Source: a virus
IMG/VR virus record: IMGVR_UViG_3300044732_000452
Location: 1-64,000 of that record
Length of the DNA: 64,000 bases
Reading direction: 5' to 3' (one strand)
Each line of letters starts with the position of its first letter. Position 1 is the first letter of the stretch. A model generated the notes under the pieces. That model had not been told where the DNA came from, did not search any database, and was given only the letters and a program-made list of their open reading frames with translations. The position numbers and the translations under genes were made by a program. This document shows positions 12,864 through 22,792 of the stretch, piece by piece.

Positions 12864-14393
12864 ATGGCAAATAATTTTGATACTAATCTAAGAATTACCA
12901 GTTCACTCGGATTTAGAATATCTGGTGGCGCTGTTAAAGGCCCAGTTCCAACATTAGAGACACTGAAATATCTATGGGAACCAGTTAAGAGGGCACCTAC
13001 GGCTGTTACTCAAACAAAGATATTACGAGTAACACCTAATCCCGTTCCTACCTTTGTATTTCCACCAGCTTCGACCAGTACCACAGATCTTGTTTTGCAA
13101 AATCCAACTAACTGGGCAGATTTGTTAAAATGGTACAGTACTGCTACACGACAGACTCTTACCCTACATAATGACGGAAATACTCCTTTGACCGTAGGAG
13201 ACACTGATGGTAATGGTATTAAACGATCTTTTCCTAACGGAGTCTTTCCAATATTTCATACTACCAGTTCCTTTGTTATCCCTCCGGGCGGCAGTCAAAA
13301 CTTTATTATCTCTTATTATGGAACTGAAGTAGGTCAATATTCTAATTTCTTAAATATTGTTTCTGATTTTGATGCTGTAAACTATAAGATACCTACATTT
13401 CAAAATGTAGAACGTACCTTTAGTATGCGTGTAAGTCCCATCACTGCAACTACCACGGCAACACAGCTAGGAGAACAAGTACGTCAAAGTTTTGAAATTA
13501 TGCCCGTATATGATCTAATTGATCAGCCAGATGTACTATTAGATTTTACTACATCGTTTGGAAACAACAACCCAGGATGGAGCATCGTTGATAAAGCCAA
13601 CAATACCTTTACTGTAAGATTGCGTGTGCTAGAGCTAAACAACACACCCGGAACCTATACTAACAATGTAACTATTGCATCTGAAGGCGGTGTTGGAATT
13701 AACTCTGTAGTCACAGTCACTAACATAGTTAATGTAGCTATTGACCTTTCGAGATTTGAATCCTTGGGTTATTGGGTAAGTCCTGCTGCACCGTATAACA
13801 GTGTTATAGGAATGAGTTACGACAAGATTGATCAAGTTAAAGTTCTTACCATAGGTGTAGGTACAGGTGGAGATGGCACAGATTTATATGGTGCTGGTGG
13901 TCAAGTCTTTACAGCAACCAGCACATTGGGCTATCTTGCCACAGCTACAGACTATCCGTATAGTGGATGGGCCACTGTATATAGATTCCCGTTATCGTCT
14001 ACTGGACCTGTACAGCATCTCAGTAGCGCCACAAATAGTGACGGCCTGCCACTGTATAAGGTAAAGAGTACACCAGGATTGGACTACGAAACATCTTTTG
14101 GTTTAGAATCTTCTGTAGGATCTATGTTCATTGTCAATGACGACGGCAACGGAAACGTTAATGTTTCATTAAATCAGTTGAGGGACATATCGGATCTTAA
14201 CAGTGATTTTGATACAACACTAAAAAATCTAACTAGAGCATTCCATTATTATTCGAATGTTGATACTCCGCCTAGGTATTACCAGTTAGACTCCGGCGCT
14301 ATACTTGATGGAACAGTGACACGTAAATTTATAGGATTTGACAATTCGGGTACAGTACTGACCAGCATTGTGTCGCTGCCTAAGAGTTTCTAA
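12864..14393 (+). CDS. Large beta-rich structural protein, 509 aa
   Basis: Starts MANNFDTNLRITSSLGFRIS. Contains a repeated Ig-like arrangement: QTLTLHNDGNTPLTVGDTDG with SFVIPPGGSQNFIISYYGTE (about 95-155), and a second with TFTVRLRVLELNNTPGTYTN (about 250-275), followed by a long beta-rich tail ending SIVSLPKSF. The pattern 'x-L-x-N-x-G-N-x-P-L ... I-P-P-G-x-S' is typical of immunoglobulin-like beta-sandwich modules. Likely virion surface or fibre component. It follows 12036 by 3 nt and shares the AT-rich composition of the genes to its right. Confidence 0.5.
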   Translation: MANNFDTNLRITSSLGFRISGGAVKGPVPTLETLKYLWEPVKRAPTAVTQTKILRVTPNPVPTFVFPPASTSTTDLVLQNPTNWADLLKWYSTATRQTLTLHNDGNTPLTVGDTDGNGIKRSFPNGVFPIFHTTSSFVIPPGGSQNFIISYYGTEVGQYSNFLNIVSDFDAVNYKIPTFQNVERTFSMRVSPITATTTATQLGEQVRQSFEIMPVYDLIDQPDVLLDFTTSFGNNNPGWSIVDKANNTFTVRLRVLELNNTPGTYTNNVTIASEGGVGINSVVTVTNIVNVAIDLSRFESLGYWVSPAAPYNSVIGMSYDKIDQVKVLTIGVGTGGDGTDLYGAGGQVFTATSTLGYLATATDYPYSGWATVYRFPLSSTGPVQHLSSATNSDGLPLYKVKSTPGLDYETSFGLESSVGSMFIVNDDGNGNVNVSLNQLRDISDLNSDFDTTLKNLTRAFHYYSNVDTPPRYYQLDSGAILDGTVTRKFIGFDNSGTVLTSIVSLPKSF

Positions 14394-14401
14394 AAGATTC
14401 G

Positions 14402-14439
14402 GAAGCATTCTCTACTAAGATAATTAGTAGTAATGCTTC
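14402..14439 (+). promoter_or_regulatory. Hairpin that contains the start codon of the 981-aa gene
   Basis: GAAGCATT (14402-14409) pairs with AATGCTTC (14432-14439) and CTACTAA with TTAGTAG inside it, giving a 15-bp nearly continuous helix. The ATG (14433-14435) lies in the 3' arm, so start-site access should depend on melting of this stem. No U-run follows, so it is not a simple terminator. Confidence 0.6.
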
Positions 14440-17378
14440 TAGATCAATACCCCAAAATCAATACAGACCTAATCAAAGAAATCCCCTGGGGAGGGGATGA
14501 GTTTTATTATGACCAACAATTATACAACTTAGGTGAAGGCGATACTGAATTCTTAGTGATAAATCCTTATGCAAGACATTCTAGTGTCTTGAACTTTGTA
14601 AATGATGTGCCTAAAACAAGAAAATGTCTAGTTTGGACATACAAAGGTGAGTGGGTAGCCAAACTGTTTAAAGATGGGTGGCACCCATATGCTGGATATG
14701 AAACACATGAAATAGAAGTACCAAAGAATCACATGTGGGCAAAAACGCCTATCTGGAAAAAGAATTCTGCAATAGCAAGTTCTATTACATTTGAATTTAA
14801 TCCTATAGAAAGTTATGTATATAATCAAGACGATGCTGACTATACGTTAGTTTGGTACATTGATCCTAGAGTCAATCCTTTAGAAGATAAAATATGGGCA
14901 TTTACTTGTGAGGTGCCTGGCGCCAACGTTAAAGGCGAGAAAGACATGGGATACGTTATGCCTGAAATGCGAGTTACATGGAATCCTGATCTTCCTAAAC
15001 TACTCATCGATGTCAACGAATGTTATCCGCCATTTTGGTTTCTGGATTACGTTACTGCACTTGAGCTGGATCCTAACTACAGTCCAAAACCAGGTACTTG
15101 GTTGATTAAGTTTGAACCTAAACGTAAAAAAACTTCTAAATGGGAATGGTTAGGCACAGTTAGTCCTGAGTTTAAAATTGAACAAAATCCTAGCCTACCA
15201 GAAATGCGTTTTGATTTAGATTACGACATTCCTTGGCACGATCTAGCCTATGAACATATATGGTATCTAGACAAAGAAATAAACGGGGAGAAGATTTGGG
15301 CTTTGAAAATTACTCCCAGTGCAGAGATTGTGGGTGTTAAAGAAATAGGAACAGTTACTCCTCTGATTGCCGAAACACTGGATGTAATCTTTATTAGTTA
15401 CCATGAATCTAATGCAGAAGAGAATTGGCAGCGTGTTTTAGAAAAAGCACCACATGCCAAACGTGTGGATGGTGTTACTGGTATCTTTGAGGCACATAAG
15501 GCAGCGGCTAAGTTATCCAAGACTGACATGTTCTATGTAGTCGACGGTGATGCTTACTTAGTCGATGACTGGCAGTTCGACTACCAACCAGAGATATTTG
15601 ATAGAGACTGTACATACGTCTGGCACAGTAAGAATCCTGTTAATGATTTAGAATATGGTTACGGTGGCGTTAAATTATTCCCTAAGCGGGCATTTGGCAA
15701 AATCAAAGTTTGGAAAACATTAGACCTACTGACGACTATTGTTCCTAAATTAAAAGTCTTCGATAAAGTCAGTAACATTACAACATTTAACACAGACGAG
15801 TTTGCCACATGGCGAAGTGCATTTAGGGAAACAATTAAGTTATGCAATACCATTGCACAAGATCCCGATAATGCTGAAGCTATTGATAGATTGGCAGCAT
15901 GGGAGACTCTGGGAGTAGATAGGCCGTTCGGTAATTATGCATTATCTGCTGTACATTCTGCTAAAGAGTTCTTTGATGCAAATAAAAATACACCAACATT
16001 ACAACAAATAAATAACAGGTCCTGGTTACTCACAATGTTCAACTCAAAAAAAATAACTGCCTTCGATTACAAACCTATTAAAATTGTCAAAAAAGAAGAT
16101 GTAGTTGCAGTTGCAACAAATACAACCACAATATGTGCAGTGCCCTGGATGCATCTTGCATTTGAACCTAGTGGAAAAGTAATTCCGTGTTGCCTAACCT
16201 CTGTACATAATTATTTTGCTGGTGATCTAACACATCAGAGCATTGAAGAAATTTGGAACAGCGGCAATATGAAATCTTTAAGAAAAGATATGATAGGGGG
16301 CAAAGAGCCCGAAATATGCCGTAAATGTTTTGATAGAGAACGGGTCACTGGTGAAAGTGGTCGTTTCTATCACAATAGAGACTTTCCAGAGGTAGTAAAA
16401 AAAATTCCAGAAATTACACTAGCAGACGGAACATGCACTACTATGGAGTTGAAGTATTGGGATTTCCGTTTTAGTAATCTTTGCAATTTTAAATGTCGTA
16501 GTTGCGGACCACGTTACAGTTCAGCATGGGTGCCGGATGCTAAAAAATTAGGCCTCACTGATCAAGAAAAAATATGGAGCATCGAATCAGTAGATGATAA
16601 GAATAACTTTGATTTTCTAAAAGATCAAATTAACCATGTGGAAAGAATTTACTTTGCTGGAGGCGAACCTCTACTCATGCCTGAACACTGGCAAATTTTA
16701 GAAATGTTGGTAGAAAAACAACGATTTGATGTTAAACTATCATATAACACAAATGCATCAGTGTTATCTTATAATAAGAAAAATGTTATTGACTACTGGC
16801 GGCGATGGAACTTTGGCAAATTAGAAATATGGCCCAGTATCGATGAAGTTGGAGAACGTGCAGAACTCATTCGAGCCGGCACTGTATGGTCTAAGGTTGA
16901 GTCAAATCTAAAAGAATTGATGACATTAGATAATGCTATCATACGCCCGGGTATTACTGTAGGTGCTTGGAATGTTGGCAGATTTCCTGAAATTATTAAA
17001 CATTTGATTTCAATAGGAGTTATACGTCAACATCCTAAAACCAAATTTATTAATTACAATAATTTCTTCATCAATTTGTTAGAACATCCTTCACATTATC
17101 ATGTTAGTATTCTACCCGATGATTATCGTGCAGAGACTGTAATTAAATTAGAAACTTTTGTCAAAGAGCACAACGAAACATATAATACAAGCATAGATCA
17201 TCTTTTAACACATATCATACATGAATTAAAAAAACCATTTGATTTAACATCAGCAAAGAAATTTGTAACAGTGACGGAACAATTGGATAAGTTAAGAGGT
17301 GAGAATACTTATGAAATCATACCAGAAATGAAATTAGTGTTAGAAGCAACAAGGAATAATGAATATGGACAAGATTGA
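14433..17378 (+). CDS. Multidomain radical SAM fusion protein, 981 aa
   Basis: Three regions are visible. Residues 1-310: beta-rich units repeating the theme WYIDPRVNPLEDKIWAFTCE ... MGYVMPEM and again WYLDKEINGEKIWALKI ... IGTVTPL. Residues about 315-440: a GT-A-like domain, DVIFISYHESNAEENWQ with DxD-like VVDGDAYLVDDW and WHSKNPVNDLEYGYGGVKLF. Residues about 565-900: radical SAM, with an N-terminal auxiliary Cys set (CAVPWMHL, PCCL, CRKC) and the [4Fe-4S] motif LCNFKCRSC (CX3CX2C, about 684-691) and FAGGEPLL. Substrate unknown. Overlaps the next gene by 20 nt, indicating coupling. AT-rich relative to genes left of 12.5 kb. Confidence 0.75.
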   Translation: MLLDQYPKINTDLIKEIPWGGDEFYYDQQLYNLGEGDTEFLVINPYARHSSVLNFVNDVPKTRKCLVWTYKGEWVAKLFKDGWHPYAGYETHEIEVPKNHMWAKTPIWKKNSAIASSITFEFNPIESYVYNQDDADYTLVWYIDPRVNPLEDKIWAFTCEVPGANVKGEKDMGYVMPEMRVTWNPDLPKLLIDVNECYPPFWFLDYVTALELDPNYSPKPGTWLIKFEPKRKKTSKWEWLGTVSPEFKIEQNPSLPEMRFDLDYDIPWHDLAYEHIWYLDKEINGEKIWALKITPSAEIVGVKEIGTVTPLIAETLDVIFISYHESNAEENWQRVLEKAPHAKRVDGVTGIFEAHKAAAKLSKTDMFYVVDGDAYLVDDWQFDYQPEIFDRDCTYVWHSKNPVNDLEYGYGGVKLFPKRAFGKIKVWKTLDLLTTIVPKLKVFDKVSNITTFNTDEFATWRSAFRETIKLCNTIAQDPDNAEAIDRLAAWETLGVDRPFGNYALSAVHSAKEFFDANKNTPTLQQINNRSWLLTMFNSKKITAFDYKPIKIVKKEDVVAVATNTTTICAVPWMHLAFEPSGKVIPCCLTSVHNYFAGDLTHQSIEEIWNSGNMKSLRKDMIGGKEPEICRKCFDRERVTGESGRFYHNRDFPEVVKKIPEITLADGTCTTMELKYWDFRFSNLCNFKCRSCGPRYSSAWVPDAKKLGLTDQEKIWSIESVDDKNNFDFLKDQINHVERIYFAGGEPLLMPEHWQILEMLVEKQRFDVKLSYNTNASVLSYNKKNVIDYWRRWNFGKLEIWPSIDEVGERAELIRAGTVWSKVESNLKELMTLDNAIIRPGITVGAWNVGRFPEIIKHLISIGVIRQHPKTKFINYNNFFINLLEHPSHYHVSILPDDYRAETVIKLETFVKEHNETYNTSIDHLLTHIIHELKKPFDLTSAKKFVTVTEQLDKLRGENTYEIIPEMKLVLEATRNNEYGQD

Positions 17379-18708
17379 TCAATTAAGAACAGAAATTATT
17401 GAAAGTGAGACATTTTGTTTTTATCCTTTTACACAACTAAGTTCTAATCCCGCTGGCCACCTTAAACCGTGTTGTAATTATGTAGGAACAATGACACACC
17501 CGAACGGAGATATCATTAGCATTTTATCCGGGGATAATTTTAGTGATGCGTGGAACAGCGAACACCTTGTTGATTTAAGAAAAAAATTACATACAGGAGA
17601 TACTCCTGATGCTTGCAGGCGTTGCATTCGAGACGGCGACGTTAGTATGCGTACACGGTCAATTGAAGATTATAAAAATAATCGAAAAACATTAGAGATA
17701 GTTGCCAACAGCATAAACAACAGTTACGAAGTGTTACACCAACCAACATATTTAGAATTAAAGCCTAGTAATTTGTGCAACCTTAAATGTGTCATGTGCA
17801 ACAGTTACGACAGTAGTCAGATTGCTAAAGAGTTAGGTGAACTTAATAATAAATTTGGTGGCATCAAAGTATTAGATGGAAGATTTATTGAAATTTCCAG
17901 TGTGTTTGGAATCACTGAACATAATAAAACATGGAAAGATGTCGAACATCCCGATTGGTCTGATAATGAAGAAATATGGGAAAGTTTTACAAAATTAGCA
18001 CCTGGACTAGAAGTATTAAGTTTTGCCGGTGGTGAACCTACAATTATGCCATTTGTGTTAAAGGCACTGCAATATGTTGTAGACAATGATCATGCTAAAA
18101 ATATTACTGTATTTTTGTCCAGTAACTTTACAAACCTAAATAAAAACTTTTTAGAGTTAATGCCTAAGTTTAAAAAGTTTGAACTCATTGCCAGTATTGA
18201 CGGGTTTGATAAAGTCAACGATTATGCTAGATATCCTAGTAAATGGCGCCAGGTATCAAAGAATTACATTGAAGCAAAGAGTTATATGAAACACAGCAAT
18301 GTTAAGATATTGAATAATATCACCGTTAGCTCATTGAACATTGTTAACTTAGATAGCCTATTATATTTTATAGAAGAACAGGCCAAAGTGCATCCATACT
18401 TTAAAGAGTGGCCATATAACATCAACTTAATTATGTTTCCGATGGAACAACAAATATCAATGTTACCACAGTCTCTGAAAGATTTAGCTACACAGAGATT
18501 AACAGCATATCTAGAAAATAGTCAAGTCATTAAAGATTTTCCCGGACTAGATGGAAAGATACACTTGTTATTAAATGAATTAACCAAGCCTGACAATCCG
18601 AAACTGTTTAAGGTATTCAAACATAGAATTAAAATACTTGATGACCATAGAGGAATTTCAATCGGCGATTATATTCCAGACTTGAAAGATGCTTTTAAAC
18701 ATGACTAA
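17359..18708 (+). CDS. Twitch/SPASM-type radical SAM protein, 449 aa
   Basis: N-terminal auxiliary cluster motifs CFYPFTQLSSNPAGHLKPCC and CRRC precede the radical SAM motif LCNLKCVMC (CX3CX2C, about residues 139-146); SFAGGEPTIMP supplies the SAM-binding GGE motif. The arrangement, with Cys motifs before the core, is the one seen in phage 'twitch-domain' radical SAM proteins. Probable redox enzyme using [4Fe-4S] and S-adenosylmethionine to modify an unknown peptide or other substrate. Two in-frame ATGs (17359, 17365) both lie in the preceding gene. Overlaps the next gene. Confidence 0.8.
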   Translation: MNMDKIDQLRTEIIESETFCFYPFTQLSSNPAGHLKPCCNYVGTMTHPNGDIISILSGDNFSDAWNSEHLVDLRKKLHTGDTPDACRRCIRDGDVSMRTRSIEDYKNNRKTLEIVANSINNSYEVLHQPTYLELKPSNLCNLKCVMCNSYDSSQIAKELGELNNKFGGIKVLDGRFIEISSVFGITEHNKTWKDVEHPDWSDNEEIWESFTKLAPGLEVLSFAGGEPTIMPFVLKALQYVVDNDHAKNITVFLSSNFTNLNKNFLELMPKFKKFELIASIDGFDKVNDYARYPSKWRQVSKNYIEAKSYMKHSNVKILNNITVSSLNIVNLDSLLYFIEEQAKVHPYFKEWPYNINLIMFPMEQQISMLPQSLKDLATQRLTAYLENSQVIKDFPGLDGKIHLLLNELTKPDNPKLFKVFKHRIKILDDHRGISIGDYIPDLKDAFKHD

Positions 18709-19936
18709 GACATATTGCCCGTTAGCATGGAATCATTTTTCTACACACACTGATGGCAATATGCGTCTTTGTTGTAATTCTACTAATGCAGGAAGATTAA
18801 AGAAAGATGGCAAGTTTGTAAAAATAAATGAGATAACAAGTTTGATTGAATTTTACAATATTGATCAATTAAAAAATATAAGAAAGAAAATGATAGACGG
18901 CGAGCGGGTGGCCGAGTGCCAGCATTGTTATAATGTTGAGGACAATGGGGGTGAAAGTGTTAGAAATTGGTTTGTAAAGAGATGGCCGATTGAAGATATT
19001 ATAACAAACACTGAAATGCATACGGGCAAGTTAGAATCTGTTGATGTAAATTACTTAGATTTAAGTTGGTCGAATAAGTGTAATCTACAATGCAAGATGT
19101 GTACCCCGGGAGCTAGCGATCAACTAATAAAAGAATTTAAATTCCTCAACATTAAACCATGGGGTGAAAAAGAAAGTGATTATAAAGCTCAATGGAACTA
19201 TGATCAAATTAAACATATCCTTGACCTAGTAAAGACTGACGGATTAGTGCAGATATTAGTAACCGGTGGTGAACCATTAATCAACAACGATTTTTATACA
19301 TTTTGTAAAGAACTAATTAGTTCAGGTTTATCTAAACAGGTTGACTTATCTATACATACAAATTTAACTGTGACACCGTCAAAATGGTTTGACATCTGGA
19401 GCCATTTTAAGACTATGACTATTAAAGTAAGTATTGATGCTGTTGCTGATATGTACGAATATATTAGATATCCTGGAAAATGGAACATTGTTAAAGATAA
19501 TATTGATAGCATAGTTCAATATTCGAATGAAAACGAAAATATTGGTATCGAGTTTCACACTGTGTTTTCTATTTTTAATACACATAAATTTACAGAATTG
19601 TTAGATTATATTGTGAGGTTGGAAGGAAAGAATATTTTAAACTTTCCTCACATAAATTATATCTACGATCCAAGCTATGCATCCCCGAGTAATTTACCAA
19701 CAGCTTATAAAAATACAGTGTATCAAGAAATTGCAACCTGGTTTGAAAACAATAGAGAACTACTTGAAAAAGATGCAGTTAAAGAAAAGGCTAACATATT
19801 GAGTGCAATGATTACATTTTTAATCGGAACACCTGAGTCAGATATAAATTTTAAAAACAGTGTTTCGATAATAAAAAAGATGGATGCTTATCGAAATCAC
19901 AATACAGAAAAATATTTGCCGTGGTGGAAAAATTAA
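18701..19936 (+). CDS. Twitch/SPASM-type radical SAM protein, 411 aa
   Basis: Third radical SAM gene in a row. N-terminus MTKTYCPLAWNHFSTHTDGN and LCCN, then CQHC, supply auxiliary Cys residues; the core motif KCNLQCKMC lies at about residues 126-133 and VTGGEPLINN gives the GGE motif. Start taken at MTKTYC, which overlaps the previous stop by 8 nt; the slightly longer MLLN start has no signal. Divergent paralogue of its two neighbours, so the trio may act on the same or successive substrates. Converges with the leftward methyltransferase gene at 19940. Confidence 0.8.
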   Translation: MTKTYCPLAWNHFSTHTDGNMRLCCNSTNAGRLKKDGKFVKINEITSLIEFYNIDQLKNIRKKMIDGERVAECQHCYNVEDNGGESVRNWFVKRWPIEDIITNTEMHTGKLESVDVNYLDLSWSNKCNLQCKMCTPGASDQLIKEFKFLNIKPWGEKESDYKAQWNYDQIKHILDLVKTDGLVQILVTGGEPLINNDFYTFCKELISSGLSKQVDLSIHTNLTVTPSKWFDIWSHFKTMTIKVSIDAVADMYEYIRYPGKWNIVKDNIDSIVQYSNENENIGIEFHTVFSIFNTHKFTELLDYIVRLEGKNILNFPHINYIYDPSYASPSNLPTAYKNTVYQEIATWFENNRELLEKDAVKEKANILSAMITFLIGTPESDINFKNSVSIIKKMDAYRNHNTEKYLPWWKN

Positions 19937-19939
19937 CTG

Positions 19940-20722
19940 TTAGGTATATTTTATAAAATTAGTTCTATCCCAGTCCGGACCACGAAACTCCATTCTGTCA
20001 TCAGTCCATCCTATGGGTTGATACCCGTAACAATCAAAATCCTGAGGATAAGTTGTTTTAGTTATAGTTACAGGATATTTTCGGTCTTTCATATCTTTAG
20101 ATAATACATCTATGCAAAACGTTTTATAAAAATCAAATGCTGGCGGTCTGCATAGATATGCTTTATTACATTGACCAACTAAAAACATTTTTAAATTTAA
20201 TGGATGTTTTTCTAAATATGAAAAAGTGCTAGCTGTAACCTGAGGAAACATGGTTGAAAAGAAATCATCAACAATAACAACTCCATAGTCAGACAAAAAA
20301 TGATCAGCTAAAATTAAATCTTTATAGCATTGTGCATAACTATGATCGCCATCAATATGAAACCATGAATAATCGCGAGAATGTTCTTGAAAAATAGAAT
20401 AATGAAAATGCACCAAACTGTTAGAATAATCATTTATTAATCTTAGATTTAATCCCTCAATCTTTGATAGTAAATTTGAATAAGTTGTGTCCATCCATTC
20501 ACCGGGATCTACAATCACCTGCTGTGTGTTGTTGGCCTGTGCATATAGCCCACTTAGCATTGCAGACTTTCCATGTAATACACCTATTTCTAAAAAATTA
20601 CGCACAACTTTATTTTCGGTTTGATAACCTAATAACGAGTCCCATACTAATGCACTGGGAAATTGTAAGGACCCTGGTATATCTTCAGATATAACATTAT
20701 ATTGATTTAAAAAACTTTTCAT
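19940..20722 (-). CDS. Class I SAM-dependent methyltransferase (Methyltransf_24-like), 260 aa
   Basis: SAM-binding motif I is FLEIGVLHGKSAMLSG (about residues 43-58), an acidic strand VIVDPGEW follows, and WFHIDGDHSYAQCYKDLILA with VVIVDDFFS gives the later motifs. This arrangement fits small-molecule or sugar methyltransferases of the Methyltransf_24 type. The C-terminus has Pro/Tyr-rich segments. Starts within the stop of the B12-type radical SAM gene (ATGA overlap), so both form one leftward operon. Acceptor unknown. Confidence 0.7.
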   Translation of the reverse strand: MKSFLNQYNVISEDIPGSLQFPSALVWDSLLGYQTENKVVRNFLEIGVLHGKSAMLSGLYAQANNTQQVIVDPGEWMDTTYSNLLSKIEGLNLRLINDYSNSLVHFHYSIFQEHSRDYSWFHIDGDHSYAQCYKDLILADHFLSDYGVVIVDDFFSTMFPQVTASTFSYLEKHPLNLKMFLVGQCNKAYLCRPPAFDFYKTFCIDVLSKDMKDRKYPVTITKTTYPQDFDCYGYQPIGWTDDRMEFRGPDWDRTNFIKYT

Positions 20723-22683
20723 TTTTTAAAATCTATTTCTGTGTAATTAACTATCTTAATAGGGATAACTTTGCTAGGCTCCTCTAAAACAGTTATTAGT
20801 TTTGGCCAACCAACTTGATCTCCATCTAAATGAGTGCCGTCGAGGTGTATTACAATACAATCATTTTCAAAATTATCTTCAACTCTAATTATTTTTCTTG
20901 TTTGAAGATCTGAAAACTGTACAATTTTACCAACTGTTAATTCTTCTAAAATGTAAGGAACATGTGAAAATAATATTGCAGGCCCCCAATTTCTAGCAAC
21001 ACCATTTAACCAATTCTCATCCGAATGCCGGCTAATTGCATAAACATTTGAACTTGGGGTACTTTTTAAGAAACCTGAATATTCGAATAAAAACTTTTTA
21101 GCTATTTGATCTTCGGGATGATCTTTAACCCATTCTGTGTAATAGTATATTGCTTTTTCTGGTTGACCTATTGCAATATAATATTGGGCAATGACTTGAT
21201 TTCTATTGAGAAGATATGTCGACGGATAAGTGGTTTTTATACCTAAGTCGGAAACTAATCGACAAAAATCTTCAAATCTTTTTAATCGAACTAGGAATGT
21301 GTTATTACCATCTACACTTTTCCAAAAAGTTCCGCCGAGTGTTTTGTCAATACCGAATTTTTCTGCGTTCTCCCATCCAGGAGTTCCGTTAGCAAATCCG
21401 CAAAATGCTGCACTGGGATTTACATATAATTTATTTTTTGAATTACGTCTTAAAAACTCTAAGACCATTAATGAATCTTCTTCAGTTTCTCCCGGTAACC
21501 CAAACATGACATTGTAAACTGCATTAAGTCCGGTCCTTGCATGAGATTCAGCAATTTTATCAATATCGGCACCTTTTGATAATAACTTTCCTACACTCCT
21601 CATAAGTGTAGGGTTTGGAGTTTCTAATCCGTAGGCCATGACCACACATCCGGACTGTTTTAATTTTATCATCAGTTCTTCGGTCATTTCTTTTCTAATA
21701 ACTGCCTGTCCGGCCCATTGTATTTTAATTTTATTTTCAATGAGGTATTCGGCAAACTTTTCAATTGCGCTTATCTTCCCGTTACATAAACTATCTTGAA
21801 AGTCAATAAAGTCAATTTCAGGATATAATTTTAATTGGTACTTAACTTCTTCAATCATGCTTTCTGCAGACCGAAATCGATATGATTCCCAATAAGGTTG
21901 CTCATTACAGAATATACATTTATTAGGACACCCTCGACTAGACGCCATTGGTAATCGTGTTGGGGATAGGTAAGGAGCTAATGAAAAATCACTGTAGTGG
22001 GGTATCGGAAGAGTGTCGATTTTTGGAATCATTGGCCTTGTTGGAGTAGCATGTACTGCTCCGTCTTTAAACACTAACAATCCAGGGCAATCGAGCAATG
22101 ATTGATTTTTTCGAACACGCTCAATTATGTCTACTAATGTTTCTTCTCCCTCAGCCTGGGCGACTGCATCTATTAACGGATTTTTTGCCAAAACATTACC
22201 AGCTAGATATCGGTGGGCATGAGGACCACCGACAATAATCTTTAGCTCAGGCTTACGTGCTTTGAGCAGTTTGATAAGATGCATCGAAGTATGCATTGAA
22301 GTGTTGTATAAACTAAATCCAACTAATGGTGTATTAGTCGACACCACTAACTCGACAAAGTCATCAATTTCTTTTTTGTATTCGGTTAACAGGTCATTAA
22401 CGCAGTCTTTAGATTCCCAAAACCACTGAGATTGATCTATGTCCCACATTATGGAAAATTTCTCAGGTCTAATAGCAAAAAATTCAACATTTAAATCTAA
22501 TGGTAAAATCTTGTATCCTTTCTGCCGAACATAGGCTGAAAGTGATGCTAAAGAAAGCGGAGCTGTTTGCACTCCCCATCCAGGTGCCTGGACTAGTATT
22601 ATATCGGGATTGTTCAAATTACCATGATTTGTAGTTGAATTTGGAAAAACATCAGTTAGTAATTGTATAGATCTATCAGGCAT
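20719..22683 (-). CDS. B12-binding-domain radical SAM protein, 654 aa
   Basis: N-terminal cobalamin-binding-like domain (ILVQAPGWGVQTAPLSLASL; KIIVGGPHAHRYL, about 30-200), then the radical SAM motif SRGCPNKCIFC (CX3CX2C at about 251-258), MFGLPGETEEDS, and a C-terminal extension with a TPR-like pair (YYIAIGQPEKAIYYYTEWVK). This order is typical of B12-dependent radical SAM methylases and related enzymes. The C-terminal 100 residues are beta-rich and unusual. Late promoter motif TAAATA 5 nt before the ATG. Coupled to the methyltransferase downstream. Confidence 0.8.
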   Translation of the reverse strand: MPDRSIQLLTDVFPNSTTNHGNLNNPDIILVQAPGWGVQTAPLSLASLSAYVRQKGYKILPLDLNVEFFAIRPEKFSIMWDIDQSQWFWESKDCVNDLLTEYKKEIDDFVELVVSTNTPLVGFSLYNTSMHTSMHLIKLLKARKPELKIIVGGPHAHRYLAGNVLAKNPLIDAVAQAEGEETLVDIIERVRKNQSLLDCPGLLVFKDGAVHATPTRPMIPKIDTLPIPHYSDFSLAPYLSPTRLPMASSRGCPNKCIFCNEQPYWESYRFRSAESMIEEVKYQLKLYPEIDFIDFQDSLCNGKISAIEKFAEYLIENKIKIQWAGQAVIRKEMTEELMIKLKQSGCVVMAYGLETPNPTLMRSVGKLLSKGADIDKIAESHARTGLNAVYNVMFGLPGETEEDSLMVLEFLRRNSKNKLYVNPSAAFCGFANGTPGWENAEKFGIDKTLGGTFWKSVDGNNTFLVRLKRFEDFCRLVSDLGIKTTYPSTYLLNRNQVIAQYYIAIGQPEKAIYYYTEWVKDHPEDQIAKKFLFEYSGFLKSTPSSNVYAISRHSDENWLNGVARNWGPAILFSHVPYILEELTVGKIVQFSDLQTRKIIRVEDNFENDCIVIHLDGTHLDGDQVGWPKLITVLEEPSKVIPIKIVNYTEIDFKK

Positions 22684-22688
22684 AGCGG

Positions 22689-22694
22689 TATTTA
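22689..22694 (-). promoter_or_regulatory. T4-type late promoter motif, leftward
   Basis: TAAATA on the minus strand with 5 nt to the ATG at 22683, so no space for a Shine-Dalgarno. Confidence 0.55.
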
Positions 22695-22736
22695 TTAAAT
22701 AAAATACTGTTATATTAACAACATTTGATCTCTCAG

Positions 22737-22742
22737 TAAATA
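22737..22742 (+). promoter_or_regulatory. T4-type late promoter motif, rightward
   Basis: TAAATA about 50 nt before the ATG at 22793, divergent from the motif at 22689-22694. Confidence 0.4.
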
Positions 22743-22792
22743 GATGCTATATTTAGGGTTCCTAGTCTTGAAAAAAATATTGAAATTAAAGT

